Of a stretch of DNA of 57,626 nt, positions 23,645-31,975 are shown one piece after another. Position numbers and translations under genes: made by a program. Source of the DNA: Acidobacteriota bacterium (GTDB lineage Bacteria; Acidobacteriota; Vicinamibacteria; Marinacidobacterales; Marinacidobacteraceae); NCBI GenBank assembly GCA_022822745.1, contig JAJEAO010000014.1, positions 1 through 57,626 on the forward strand. The letters run 5' to 3'. Positions within the stretch are counted from its first letter, which is position 1. Each line of letters starts with the position of its first letter. The notes below the pieces were generated by a model that did no database searches, was not told the DNA's origin, and saw only the letters and a list, made by a program, of their open reading frames with translations.

Positions 23645-24466
23645 TCAGAACGGCACCACGTCTTCGTCGTCGTCGGCCGTGTCCAACCCACTCGCTTCCG
23701 CGTCCCCGGAGTGCCGGTCGCGAAGCCGGTCGCCCATCCCCTTGCGGGACGGGCGCGAACTTCCGCCGCCGCTTCCGTAGCTCCCGCCCGGATCACGACG
23801 GCCTCGGTCGTCCTCGCGCCGCGGCCCGCTCGACGAGATCGTCCTCGCCTGGATCTCGGTGCTCCACTGCTGCCGGCCGTCACGGTCGGTCCACTTGCGC
23901 TTGTTCACCCGCCCCTCGACGAAGACCCGCTGCCCCTTGCCGAGCTGGCTCTCGAGCCGACGGGCCTCGTCGCCGAACACCGAGACCGTGATCCACTCGG
24001 TGTGCTCCTTGTCGGAGCCCCGCGGAGTCCAGCCCGAACCCACCGCGACCCGGAAGCTCAGGACCATGAAGTCGTCTCTCTCAACGAACCGGGGATCGCT
24101 GCCGATCGTGCCGATCACGACGGCCCGGTTCACCTGGGGATCGGGCCGGTCCACCGCGTGAACCAGCGGGGCGTTCACCGAGGTGAAGTACACCGTCTCG
24201 CCGTCCCGCCCCTCCCAGCTCCGGGTGCGGAGGTCGCCCTCCACATAGACCGGGCTGTCCTGGACGAGCCCCGCCGCCACGGCGCCGGAGCGCTCGTTCC
24301 AGACGTCCACCTTGTGCCAGGCGGGGCGCTCGCGCTCCTCGCCGTCCTCGGCCTCCATCGTGACGGTCCGGATCGAGAAGCTGACCTTCCTCCTCGCTCC
24401 GAACTCCCTCGTTTCCGGCGGGTCGGCGACCACACCGCGCAGCATGACCCGGTTCACATCCGGCAT
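23645..24466 (-). CDS. ssb: single-stranded DNA-binding protein with two OB folds (copy 2)
   Basis: A 273-residue paralogue of the downstream SSB with the same double-OB layout: NRVMLRGVVADPPETREF, then RPAWHKVDVWNE and PVYVEGDLRTRSW; then NRAVVIGTIGSDPRFVER, EHTEWITVSVFGDEARRL and RVFVEGRVNKRKW. The Gly/Ser/Arg-rich linker ends in DDDEDVVPF, a canonical acidic tip, so this copy is the better candidate for the housekeeping SSB. The ATG at 24466 was preferred over 24508 because AAGGAG lies 7 bases upstream and the longer start overlaps cpoB. It follows cpoB by 41 bases. Confidence 0.9.
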   Translation of the reverse strand: MPDVNRVMLRGVVADPPETREFGARRKVSFSIRTVTMEAEDGEERERPAWHKVDVWNERSGAVAAGLVQDSPVYVEGDLRTRSWEGRDGETVYFTSVNAPLVHAVDRPDPQVNRAVVIGTIGSDPRFVERDDFMVLSFRVAVGSGWTPRGSDKEHTEWITVSVFGDEARRLESQLGKGQRVFVEGRVNKRKWTDRDGRQQWSTEIQARTISSSGPRREDDRGRRDPGGSYGSGGGSSRPSRKGMGDRLRDRHSGDAEASGLDTADDDEDVVPF

Positions 24467-24507
24467 CTCACGGACTCCTTCCGGTCGTCGTCGCGACCGG
24501 TCTCCCA

Positions 24508-25359
24508 TCAGCCGGGATCGCGCGGACCCATGGACTCCAGCTCGCGCTGGGCGGCGAGCGCCGCGGAAGTCCCGGCAAACACATCGAGGATGTCTTCGAA
24601 GATCTCCCGGGCGTCGGACTCGTGGCCCAGCCGCCGCAGGATGACGCCCCGTTTGAACCAGGCGTCGCCGATTCTCTGGCTGTCCGGAAAATCGCGAATC
24701 ACGATTTCGAACTGATCGAGGGCGGGCTCCAGCCGATCCTGGGCCAGGAGCGCATCCCCGATGAAGTAGCGGGCGTCGTCCGCCAGCTCGCTGCCGCCCT
24801 CCACGACAGTCTCGAAACCGCCGATCGCGAGCTCGTAGCGGCCCTGGAGATAGTCGGACTGGGCCTGCATGTAGATCTCGGTGATCGTCGGTCCATCGAG
24901 GACCTCCACTTCACCGGACGCGGTCTCCTCCCCCTCGCCGGTCTCCGCCGCGTCCCCGGCCTCGCCCGGGCCGGATTCTCCGCCGATCGGAGCGCCCGCG
25001 AGCGCGGCGGTCCGCTGCGCCTCCCGCACCGAGGCGACTTCCGCCATCAGCGTCGAGAAGCGCTCGTTCATCTCCGCGAGCGCCGCGGTGAGGGTCGAGA
25101 TGTCCCGCTCCATCCGCTCGACCGCGTCGCGGTCGTCGGCCCGGTTCCGGCGCGCCTCGGCGAGTTCGGCGTCCCGACCGTCGAGCATCGTCTGCACCGC
25201 GTCCCCGAGCTTCGTCTGGGCCTCGGTCAGCTCGGCGAGCTGGGACTGGATCTGGCGGATTTCGGCGAGCAGCCGGTCCTGACCTCGCTGCCCCCCCGCG
25301 GCGACGCCGCCTCCGAGCAGGAGCAGCAGCCCGAAGAAGCCGATCCGTCCCGCATTCAC
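24508..25359 (-). CDS. cpoB: CpoB/YbgF-like periplasmic TPR protein of the Tol-Pal system
   Basis: A 283-residue exported protein with a signal sequence (RIGFFGLLLLLGGGVAAGG), coiled coils (LLAEIRQIQSQLAELTEAQT and a second near residues 70-105), an acidic linker, and C-terminal TPR units (YMQAQSDYLQGRYELAIGGF, then FIGDALLAQDRLEPALDQFE and FKRGVILRRLGHESDAREIF). This is the CpoB layout; CpoB coordinates Tol function with septal peptidoglycan synthesis. The GTG at 25359 overlaps the stop of pal (GTGA), which fixes the start. It is the last gene of the Tol-Pal run. Confidence 0.9.
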   Translation of the reverse strand: MNAGRIGFFGLLLLLGGGVAAGGQRGQDRLLAEIRQIQSQLAELTEAQTKLGDAVQTMLDGRDAELAEARRNRADDRDAVERMERDISTLTAALAEMNERFSTLMAEVASVREAQRTAALAGAPIGGESGPGEAGDAAETGEGEETASGEVEVLDGPTITEIYMQAQSDYLQGRYELAIGGFETVVEGGSELADDARYFIGDALLAQDRLEPALDQFEIVIRDFPDSQRIGDAWFKRGVILRRLGHESDAREIFEDILDVFAGTSAALAAQRELESMGPRDPG

Positions 25360-26009
25360 TTGGCGATGATCTCCAGGTGCGCTCGGCGATTGCGGCGCCA
25401 GGCCTCTTCGTTCGATGCCGGATCCAGCGGGAACTCCTTTCCGTAGCTGATGATCCGCATCCGATCCTCTCCCACCCCCAGTTCGCGGAGGTAATCGTGA
25501 GCCGACCGGGCGCGCTCCTCGCCCAGTGCGAGGTTGTATTCGACCGTGCCCCGTTCGTCGCAGTGCCCCTCGATGAGCACGCGGACGGTGGGGTAGCGCG
25601 CCAGCCAGTCGGCGTTCTCCTGCAGGATAGCGCGGGCTTCGTCGCTGAGCGCAGCGCTGTCGTACCCGAAATGGATGTCGCGCACCGGGCCGAGCGCGTT
25701 CAGATCGTCGAGCGTCATCGCGCTCAGATCGAGGGCTTCCGCGTCCACGGCGGGCTCCGGCGGGAGCGCCCGGATCTCCGCATCGGTCAGGCCGCCGTCG
25801 TCCGGACGGGCGCTCGGCGGCGTCTGCTCCGGCGCCTCGGACTCCGCTTCCGGCGGTTCGGGCGCGTCGGGCGTTGCCCCGATGGTGGCGGGGCTGCGGT
25901 CCACCGAGGAACACGCGACGGGCAACAGGGCGAGCACGAGGGCGAGAAGCGCGAGGGATATCGAGCACGCAGTCTGCTTCTTCAGCCGGTCAGGACCTGT
26001 CACATTCAT
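25356..26009 (-). CDS. pal: peptidoglycan-associated lipoprotein Pal
   Basis: A 217-residue lipoprotein. The signal ends in a lipobox-like LLPVACSS, and a Pro/Glu/Ala-rich linker follows. The C-terminal OmpA-like domain has DIHFGYDSAALSDEARAIL, then VRVLIEGHCDERGTVEYNLALGEERARSAHDYL and RIISYGKEFP: these are the peptidoglycan-binding residues (Asp and Arg of the D..RG/..R motif). Pal anchors the outer membrane to the cell wall and binds TolB. Its ATG shares one base with the tolB stop (TGATG). Confidence 0.95.
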   Translation of the reverse strand: MNVTGPDRLKKQTACSISLALLALVLALLPVACSSVDRSPATIGATPDAPEPPEAESEAPEQTPPSARPDDGGLTDAEIRALPPEPAVDAEALDLSAMTLDDLNALGPVRDIHFGYDSAALSDEARAILQENADWLARYPTVRVLIEGHCDERGTVEYNLALGEERARSAHDYLRELGVGEDRMRIISYGKEFPLDPASNEEAWRRNRRAHLEIIAK

Positions 26010-27484
26010 CACCTGGCGCCTCCGAGCGCCGTCGGGCCCGGAGCGCTCCCCCATCGGGGCGTCGAATTCCGGCCCTCGCGCGTCAACTGGGTCGGGTTCG
26101 AGCCGTCCCGGTGCATGCTGAAGATCTGGTCGTCCCCGGTCCGGTTCGAGGTGAACACGAGGTGGAGCCCGTTCGGCGCCCACGACGGGCTCTCGTTGCT
26201 GCCTCGTCCGGTCGTGAGCTGGCGGGTCTGGCGGGTCTCGAAGTCGTGAACCACGATATCGAACGGACGCCGCTCGATCCGGGAGGCGTAGGCGATCTCG
26301 CTGTGCTGGCGGGAAGGAGACCACGCCGGCGAGTCGTTCCACGATCCCTCGAAGGAGACCCGGCGGAGGTTCAGACCATCCCGGTCCATGACGTAGATCT
26401 GGGGGGAGCCGGTGCGGTCCGAGGTGAACGCGATGAGCCGGCCGTTCGGGGACCAGGTCGGCGCCACGTCGATGGCGTCGTGGCTGGTGAGGCGCCGAAG
26501 CTGGCTGCCGTCCACCGCAGCCAGGTAGATCTCCGACTGTCCGTCCCGATTCGATGTGAAGGCGATCCAGCGCCCGTCCGGCGACCAGGCCGGCGTGAAC
26601 GACTGGAAGTCGCCGATCAGTTTCTGGCCCCGCCCCTGGTAGAGGAACGCGAGATAGAGCGCCGGAGCGCCTTCCCGGTAGGAGATGTAGGTGAGCGCGG
26701 TCCCGTCGGGCGACCAGCTCGGCGTGATGTTCAGGGACCCGTTCGCGGTCACCGGACGCTGTCCGTGGCCGTCGTAGTCCATCACGTAGATCTCCTTGCC
26801 CGGAGTGCGGCCGCGCCGCCCCTCCCGGCTGGTGGAGAACGCGATTCGGGTCCGGGCGACGCCCTGGTAGCTCCCGGCCTGGAGCAGGATGTCGTCGGCG
26901 ATGCGATGGGCGAGCGCGCGCCGCGCATCCGCCGGCGCCCGGTACCGCCGGGCGAACACGACCTCCTGGGCCCGCACCGCGTGGAGCCGAACCTCGACGA
27001 CGAGATCTCCCTCCTCGGCCCGGACGTCCCCGTCCACGAGGATGTCGGCGCCGACGGACTCCCACTGGTAGTAGTCGAGCGCCCCTTCCGCCGAGCCCGC
27101 CTCGGCGATGGAGTAGAACCGGCGCGGCAGCATGCGGTACACGCCGGCGTAGGCGATGTCGTCGTGGAGCACCGAGGCGAGCTCGGCGGCCGCGGCCGGA
27201 GTCTCGGCGGATTCGGTGGATGGCTCGACCGCCCCCGACCCGTCGGTCCGCGGGGTGAAATCGGGGATGGCGATCCGGACCGGAGCTCCGGGACGGGTGA
27301 TGTCGAGGTACCAGTCTCCCGGGGCGGTCTGCGCCGCCGCCTCCATGTGGATGGCCTCCGGAACGAGAAAGGGCAGGGGGCTCGCGAAACCGGCGGCGAG
27401 CGCTGCTCCACCGAAGGCGACCCCCAGACGCGCCGCCAGCGACCGGGCCGGACGACGCCGAAGACAAACGGTGCGTCGGTTCAT
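26009..27484 (-). CDS. tolB: TolB, periplasmic beta-propeller protein
   Basis: A 491-residue protein. A signal region (residues about 10-55, ending near AAAQTAPGD) leads to the TolB N-terminal domain (YLDITRPGAPVRIAIPDF, then ASVLHDDIAYAGVYRMLPR). Repeated propeller blades follow, with the motifs ITPSWSPDG, FTPAWSPDGRWIAFTSNRDG, VAPTWSPNGRLIAFTSDR and SPSWAPNGLHLVFTSNRTG. It connects Pal with the inner-membrane TolQRA complex. It overlaps the TonB/TolA-like gene by four bases (ATGA) and pal by one. Confidence 0.95.
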   Translation of the reverse strand: MNRRTVCLRRRPARSLAARLGVAFGGAALAAGFASPLPFLVPEAIHMEAAAQTAPGDWYLDITRPGAPVRIAIPDFTPRTDGSGAVEPSTESAETPAAAAELASVLHDDIAYAGVYRMLPRRFYSIAEAGSAEGALDYYQWESVGADILVDGDVRAEEGDLVVEVRLHAVRAQEVVFARRYRAPADARRALAHRIADDILLQAGSYQGVARTRIAFSTSREGRRGRTPGKEIYVMDYDGHGQRPVTANGSLNITPSWSPDGTALTYISYREGAPALYLAFLYQGRGQKLIGDFQSFTPAWSPDGRWIAFTSNRDGQSEIYLAAVDGSQLRRLTSHDAIDVAPTWSPNGRLIAFTSDRTGSPQIYVMDRDGLNLRRVSFEGSWNDSPAWSPSRQHSEIAYASRIERRPFDIVVHDFETRQTRQLTTGRGSNESPSWAPNGLHLVFTSNRTGDDQIFSMHRDGSNPTQLTREGRNSTPRWGSAPGPTALGGAR

Positions 27485-28359
27485 GGGAGCTCTTCCTCCT
27501 CGAGGGAATCCCCCGTGTCCTGGGCCGCGTTGCCTCCGTACCGGAAGAGCAGATGGACTCCCACCCGATCCCGCGGGTAGCTCTCGGGCAGCGGCGGCAG
27601 GGGGCCGGCGAGCTGGACCGCGCGAAGCGCCGCCCGATCCAGAAGCGACTGTCCGCTCGAGGATTCGATTTCGGCGCCGGTGACCTCGCCGGCATCCAGG
27701 ATCGTGAATCGAATCACCACGCTTGCCTCCCCGCGAACGGGAATCTGCTGCCAGTTCGCCTGGATCCGGGCGATCATCTGGCGCTGGTAGTAGGAGTACT
27801 CGAAGTCCTGATCGAACCGGGCGCCGCCCGCCACGCCGCCGAGTCCGATCCCGCCGGCCCCCCGGCTGCCGGATGGGGACGCCGGCCTCGCCACGGGACG
27901 CGAGGTCGTGTCGATCGGGCGCCGTGACTCGAGCGGGGCCGACTCGGCCCAGGCGGCGTCGCGCCCGCGGAGGCCGGAATCGGGGCGGGAGATCGGGTCG
28001 CGCCGCCGGGTCCGCGCCTCGGGCGCCGGCATCCGGTCCCGATTTTCCGTCGTGGGGCGGACCACCGCGGGACGGGACGGCGCCTCGGCCGGCGGAGGCG
28101 GCGCCGGTTCGGGTTCGGGTTCGGGCGCAGGCTCGGGAGGTGGCTCCGGTTCGGGCGCCGGAGCGGGAGCCGGTGGAGCTCCTCCGAGCCCCGGCGTCGC
28201 GCCGGGCCCCGACATGCCGAGTTCGATGAACGTGGCCGACGGCGGCGGGAGCGCGGCGCCATGGTCCAGGTTCATGCCGAGCGCCGCAGCCGAAAGAGCC
28301 ACGACATGCGCGGCGGCCGACCAGGCGACCATGCGCTCGAACGATGCCGACCGCTTCAT
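27481..28359 (-). CDS. TonB/TolA-like energy-transducing protein
   Basis: A 292-residue protein with an N-terminal membrane anchor (MVAWSAAAHVVALSAAALGM), a long Pro/Glu/Ala-rich spacer (residues about 55-100) and a C-terminal TonB-type domain: YYQRQMIARIQANWQQIPV, then EASVVIRFTILDAGEVTGAEI and LLDRAALRAVQLAGPLPPLPE. It lies in the TolA position between tolR and tolB, so it probably works as TolA although its C-terminus looks like TonB, as in many non-proteobacterial Tol loci. The start at 28359 was taken just before the anchor; the open frame continues far upstream as shadow sequence. Confidence 0.85.
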   Translation of the reverse strand: MKRSASFERMVAWSAAAHVVALSAAALGMNLDHGAALPPPSATFIELGMSGPGATPGLGGAPPAPAPAPEPEPPPEPAPEPEPEPAPPPPAEAPSRPAVVRPTTENRDRMPAPEARTRRRDPISRPDSGLRGRDAAWAESAPLESRRPIDTTSRPVARPASPSGSRGAGGIGLGGVAGGARFDQDFEYSYYQRQMIARIQANWQQIPVRGEASVVIRFTILDAGEVTGAEIESSSGQSLLDRAALRAVQLAGPLPPLPESYPRDRVGVHLLFRYGGNAAQDTGDSLEEEELP

Positions 28360-28472
28360 CGGCGTCGCCCGGCGTCGGCGGGCGGGGCCCCTTCCGGCCC
28401 CGCCCGTCACGGATCCGCCCTGCCGGTCTCCCGGTGCGGAAGTCCTGCCGGCCACGCGCAACGCCTCTCCGG

Positions 28473-28961
28473 CTACCGGCCCTGCTGCTCGCCGGGGTAG
28501 GCGTACACGAGCCCGACGCGGTCGAATCCGGCCCGCTTCATCGAGTCGATCACTTCGATGACCCGGCCGTACTCCAGCGAGACATCCCCTTGCAGGTACC
28601 CCTCCCGAGCCCCCTCGAACTCCACGACCTCGCGGAGTCGTTCCTCGAGCAGGAGCGGATTCACGGCCTGCTCGCCGACGAACGTGCGACCCTCGGCATC
28701 CACGGTAACGATGACCCGCTCCGTCGCTTCGGCCGAGCGCGTGCGCGCCGTGGGCAGGCTCACGTCGAGCGAACGGACGAGCAGCGGCGCCGTCACCATG
28801 AAGATGATGAGCAGCACGAGCACGACATCCACGAACGGGGTGACGTTGATCTCGGAGAGCGCGCTGCCGCCGCCTGCCTCCCGTCGCGCCGCCAGTCGGG
28901 CGAGCGCCGAGCCGCCGGGAGCCGGGCCGGACGACCCGCCGCCGCCGAGGGATGCGCCCAT
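28473..28961 (-). CDS. tolR: TolR/ExbD-family proton-channel protein
   Basis: A 162-residue ExbD/TolR protein. One membrane segment contains the essential Asp (SEINVTPFVDVVLVLLIIFM). The periplasmic domain continues with RVIVTVDAEGRTFVGEQ and DVSLEYGRVIEVIDSMKRAG. With TolQ it forms the proton-driven motor that energises the TolA-like protein. The gene starts 3 bases after the tolQ stop and is followed by a 113-base gap before the TonB/TolA-like gene. Confidence 0.95.
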   Translation of the reverse strand: MGASLGGGGSSGPAPGGSALARLAARREAGGGSALSEINVTPFVDVVLVLLIIFMVTAPLLVRSLDVSLPTARTRSAEATERVIVTVDAEGRTFVGEQAVNPLLLEERLREVVEFEGAREGYLQGDVSLEYGRVIEVIDSMKRAGFDRVGLVYAYPGEQQGR

Positions 28962-28964
28962 GCG

Positions 28965-29792
28965 TCAGCGCACCAGGTGGCGCTCCAGAAGCGCCACGTA
29001 CTCCATCGAGAAGTCGTCCATGGAGGCGCCGAGCGTGCGAATCCGGGCGAGGAAGGCGTTGTAGGCGATCACCGCCGGGATCGCCGCCGCCAGTCCGGCG
29101 GCCGTGGCGATCAGGGCCTCGGACACTCCCGGCGCCACCACGCTGATGTTCGCCGCCTGCGTGGCCGCGATGTCCCGAAACGCCTGCATGATCCCCCACA
29201 CGGTCCCGAACAGCCCGATGAAGGGCGTGGCGCCGCCGGTCGTGGCGAGGAAGGTCATGCGCTGCTCGAAGCGCGCGGTCTCGGTGGAGGCGGCGCGCAA
29301 CAGGCGGCGGGCCACCGCCTCGAGGTTCGACACCCGCAGATGCCCGTCCCCGGCGGTCCGGGACTGGAACAGGACCTCGTCGTAGCCCGCCCGGAAGAGC
29401 TGCAGCAGCGGACTCGGAGGCATCCGCTCCGCCGCATCCACCACATCGGTGAGCCGCTCCGCCTTGCGGAACCGCTGGAGGAACGCGGCGGACTGCTGTT
29501 CGGCGCGCGACAGCGCCCGGGACTTGGTCAGGATGACGGCCCACGACACGACGCTGAAGAACAGGAGGGTCGCCAGCACCAGCCATGCGACCGGACCGGC
29601 GGCGATGATGAGGCCGAGGAAACCGTCGGCGAAGATGCCGCCGCCGGAGTCGAGGGCGACGGACGTGACCTCGGACAGCGCCTGCTGCTCCGGAACCTGC
29701 TGCGCCCACGCCGACGGAGTCCGGACTGCAGCGAACGCGACGAGCGCAGCGAGAAGCCGGAGAAACCGGAGAAATCGAATTAGGTGCGGCAC
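28965..29792 (-). CDS. tolQ: TolQ/ExbB-family proton-channel protein
   Basis: A TolQ/MotA/ExbB protein of about 275 residues. The N-terminal hydrophobic leader (LRFLRLLAALVAFAAVRTPSAWA) precedes a first core membrane segment (GLIIAAGPVAWLVLATLLFF), and later segments contain LATTGGATPFIGLFGTVWGIM and EALIATAAGLAAAIPAVIAYN, the conserved ExbB helices with the Thr/Gly residues of the proton path. The start is uncertain: GTG at 29792 was chosen just before the leader, but the frame is open to 29909. It heads the Tol-Pal operon. Confidence 0.9.
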   Translation of the reverse strand: MPHLIRFLRFLRLLAALVAFAAVRTPSAWAQQVPEQQALSEVTSVALDSGGGIFADGFLGLIIAAGPVAWLVLATLLFFSVVSWAVILTKSRALSRAEQQSAAFLQRFRKAERLTDVVDAAERMPPSPLLQLFRAGYDEVLFQSRTAGDGHLRVSNLEAVARRLLRAASTETARFEQRMTFLATTGGATPFIGLFGTVWGIMQAFRDIAATQAANISVVAPGVSEALIATAAGLAAAIPAVIAYNAFLARIRTLGASMDDFSMEYVALLERHLVR

Positions 29793-30202
29793 CGTACACG
29801 GGATGCTATCAGTCGTTGCGCCCGGCGGGTTCCGAACCCGCGTCCCTCCGGCCGTCCCTGCCACTCGCGCTTGCCGTCCGAGGCCGTGCCCGCGAGTCAC
29901 GCTCGACATCCGAGGCCGCCTCCGGTGTTCCAGACCATGGACCGGGAGCGACGCGTGGCCGACGAAGGTCGGCGCGCGGGCGGGAGGGAGAGGCGCTGAC
30001 GACCGCTGGTCGGAGTCGCTCCGGCTCCGGGTGAAACCGGCCCCGGCGGGCTTCCGTCCCCCGTCGCCGGCGGCCTGCCCGCGCCCGGGAGAGAGAATGC
30101 ACGCCCCCCGCGGGAACCGCCCGGCCCGGGATGCCGGAGGGAGCCTGCCGGAAGCCTCGCGCCGGCCGGCCTCCTCCCGCGGTTCGATCCTTCCATTCTT
30201 CC
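29793..30202. other. divergent intergenic region between tolQ and recN
   Basis: About 410 bases with no convincing gene. They must hold the promoters of the Tol-Pal operon (minus) and the recN operon (plus). A perfect inverted repeat GCGGGTTCCGAACCCGC lies at about 29830-29846. It resembles a tRNA T-arm at first sight, but no acceptor or anticodon stem can be built around it. I see no SOS box like that of lexA upstream of recN. Confidence 0.5.
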
Positions 30203-31975
30203 ATGCTCCTCTGGCTCCGCGCGCGCAACCTGGCGCTGATCGAGGATGTCTCGGTCGAGTTCGAACCGGGGCTCCACGTGTTCACCGGAGAGACCGGGGC
30301 GGGCAAGAGTCTCCTCCTCGATGCGCTCGGGCTCGCGCTCGGGGCCCGGGCGCAGGCGCGACTCGTCGGTCCCCGGGGCCCGCGCGCCACGGTGGAGGCG
30401 GGATTCCACCTTGCCGAGGAAAGGGCGTCGGCCGCCGTGACCGAAGCGCTGGATCGCGCCGGCGTCGCGGTCTGCGATGGCGAAGTGCTGGTGCGCCGGG
30501 AACTCCGGCTCGCCGGGGCCGGCGGGACGCTGATCAGCCGGGCGGCCGTGAACGGCAGCGCGGTTCCGGTGGGGACGCTCCGAGCCATCGGCTCCGGTCT
30601 GGCGGAGATCTTCGGGCAGAGCGAACACCTGACCCTGCTGCGACCGGGCGTCGCCCGCGACATCCTGGACGCGGCCGGAGGGCATGCGGATCTGCTCCGC
30701 GAGGTGGCGAATGCCCACCGCCGGTGGAGAGGCGCAGAAGCCCGCGTGGAATCTCTCGGAACCGGGGCCGCCGACCCGACCCGGGAGCGCGTCGGCCTGG
30801 AGCGCGCGCTTCGCGAGATCGAAGCGGCGGCCCCGGAGCCCGGGGAACGCGAGGCGCTGACCGGGGAGCGCCGCACGCTCGCCAGCCGGGAGCGTCTGCT
30901 GCGGCTGCTCGACTCCGTCTGGAGCGACCTCTACGGGACGGACACCAGCGCGAGCGCGCGCATCGGATCCGCGATGCGCGATCTCGACGAAGCCGCCGAA
31001 CTGGATCCGGCGACGGCCGAGGTTCTGGTCGGCCGTCCCGACCTCCTCGCCGAGGTCGAAGACCTGGCGGAGTCGGTGCGCGACCGCCGGGACGTGATCG
31101 AGGCCGGCCCGGAACGACTCGCCGAAATCGAGGACCGCCTGGCTCTCCTCCGCCGGCTCGAACGCCGCCACACGGACGGCGCCGGCGGACCCGAGGCGCT
31201 CCTGGAGCGGGCGGAGGCGATCCGCGCCGAACTCGCCCGTCTCGAGGCTCGGGAGTCCGCCCGTTCCGAAGCGACGGCGGCCGCCGGGGTTGCAGAGGCC
31301 GCGTACCGGGAGGGGGCGCGCCGGCTCGGAGCAGCGCGGCGAACAGCGGCGGGCGCTCTCGAGACCGCCGTCCTCGCGGAACTCCCGGGGCTCGGCCTTC
31401 CGAAAGCGCGGTTCCGGATCGGCCTCGATCCCAGAGGCGATGCGTCTCCGGATCCGCCCCGGGCACGATTCGCCGCCTCCGGCTGGGACCAGGTGGAGTT
31501 CGGCTTCAGCGCGAATCCGGGGATGCCGGTGGCGCCGCTCGCCGACGTGGCCTCCGGAGGCGAGACGTCCCGATTCTTCCTGGCGCTCCAGGCCGCCGCC
31601 GCCGAACGCGCCGCGAGGGGGCAGGGGGACTCCCGCGTCCTCGTCTTCGACGAAGTGGACGCCGGGGTCTCGGGTCGGGTGGCGGACGCCGTGGGGCGCC
31701 GGCTGCGCCGCCTCGCGACCGACCGCCAGCTCCTCTGCGTCACCCACCTGCCACAGGTCGCGGCCCTCGGGAGCACCCACTTCCGGGTCGAAAAACTAGA
31801 ATCCGGAGCCGTGGTCCGGATCCATCGGCTTGCCGGCGAAACCCGGCTCGAGGAGATCGCCCGCATGCTTGCCGGCCCCGAAGTCACCGAAGCCGCCCGT
31901 CGCAACGCTCGCGACCTTCTGAGCGGCGCCTCGAGTCCGTCTCTGGATCCGGCTCAGGAGATCCCTTCCTCGTGA
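30203..31975 (+). CDS. recN: DNA repair protein RecN
   Basis: A 590-residue SMC-like ATPase of RecN length. Walker A is GETGAGKS (residues 29-36), after the typical MLLWLRARNLALIEDVSVEF opening. The long helical arms are in the middle (residues about 170-380). The C-terminal half has the ABC signature ASGGETSRFFLAL, Walker B VLVFDEVDAGVSGRVADAVG and CVTHLPQVAALG. It acts in double-strand-break repair. ATG 30203 was chosen at the start of homology. Its TGA overlaps the miaB GTG. Confidence 0.95.
   Translation: MLLWLRARNLALIEDVSVEFEPGLHVFTGETGAGKSLLLDALGLALGARAQARLVGPRGPRATVEAGFHLAEERASAAVTEALDRAGVAVCDGEVLVRRELRLAGAGGTLISRAAVNGSAVPVGTLRAIGSGLAEIFGQSEHLTLLRPGVARDILDAAGGHADLLREVANAHRRWRGAEARVESLGTGAADPTRERVGLERALREIEAAAPEPGEREALTGERRTLASRERLLRLLDSVWSDLYGTDTSASARIGSAMRDLDEAAELDPATAEVLVGRPDLLAEVEDLAESVRDRRDVIEAGPERLAEIEDRLALLRRLERRHTDGAGGPEALLERAEAIRAELARLEARESARSEATAAAGVAEAAYREGARRLGAARRTAAGALETAVLAELPGLGLPKARFRIGLDPRGDASPDPPRARFAASGWDQVEFGFSANPGMPVAPLADVASGGETSRFFLALQAAAAERAARGQGDSRVLVFDEVDAGVSGRVADAVGRRLRRLATDRQLLCVTHLPQVAALGSTHFRVEKLESGAVVRIHRLAGETRLEEIARMLAGPEVTEAARRNARDLLSGASSPSLDPAQEIPSS

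Noticed and set aside
29816-29860. GCGGGTTCCGAACCCGC looked like a tRNA T-arm.
   Set aside because: The loop does not match the TTCRANY consensus on either strand, and no matching acceptor, D or anticodon stems could be built.
29449-31971. The long plus-strand frame that leads into miaB from 29449.
   Set aside because: MiaB homology starts near 31972 with a GTGA overlap. The upstream part runs antisense to tolQ and out of frame through recN.
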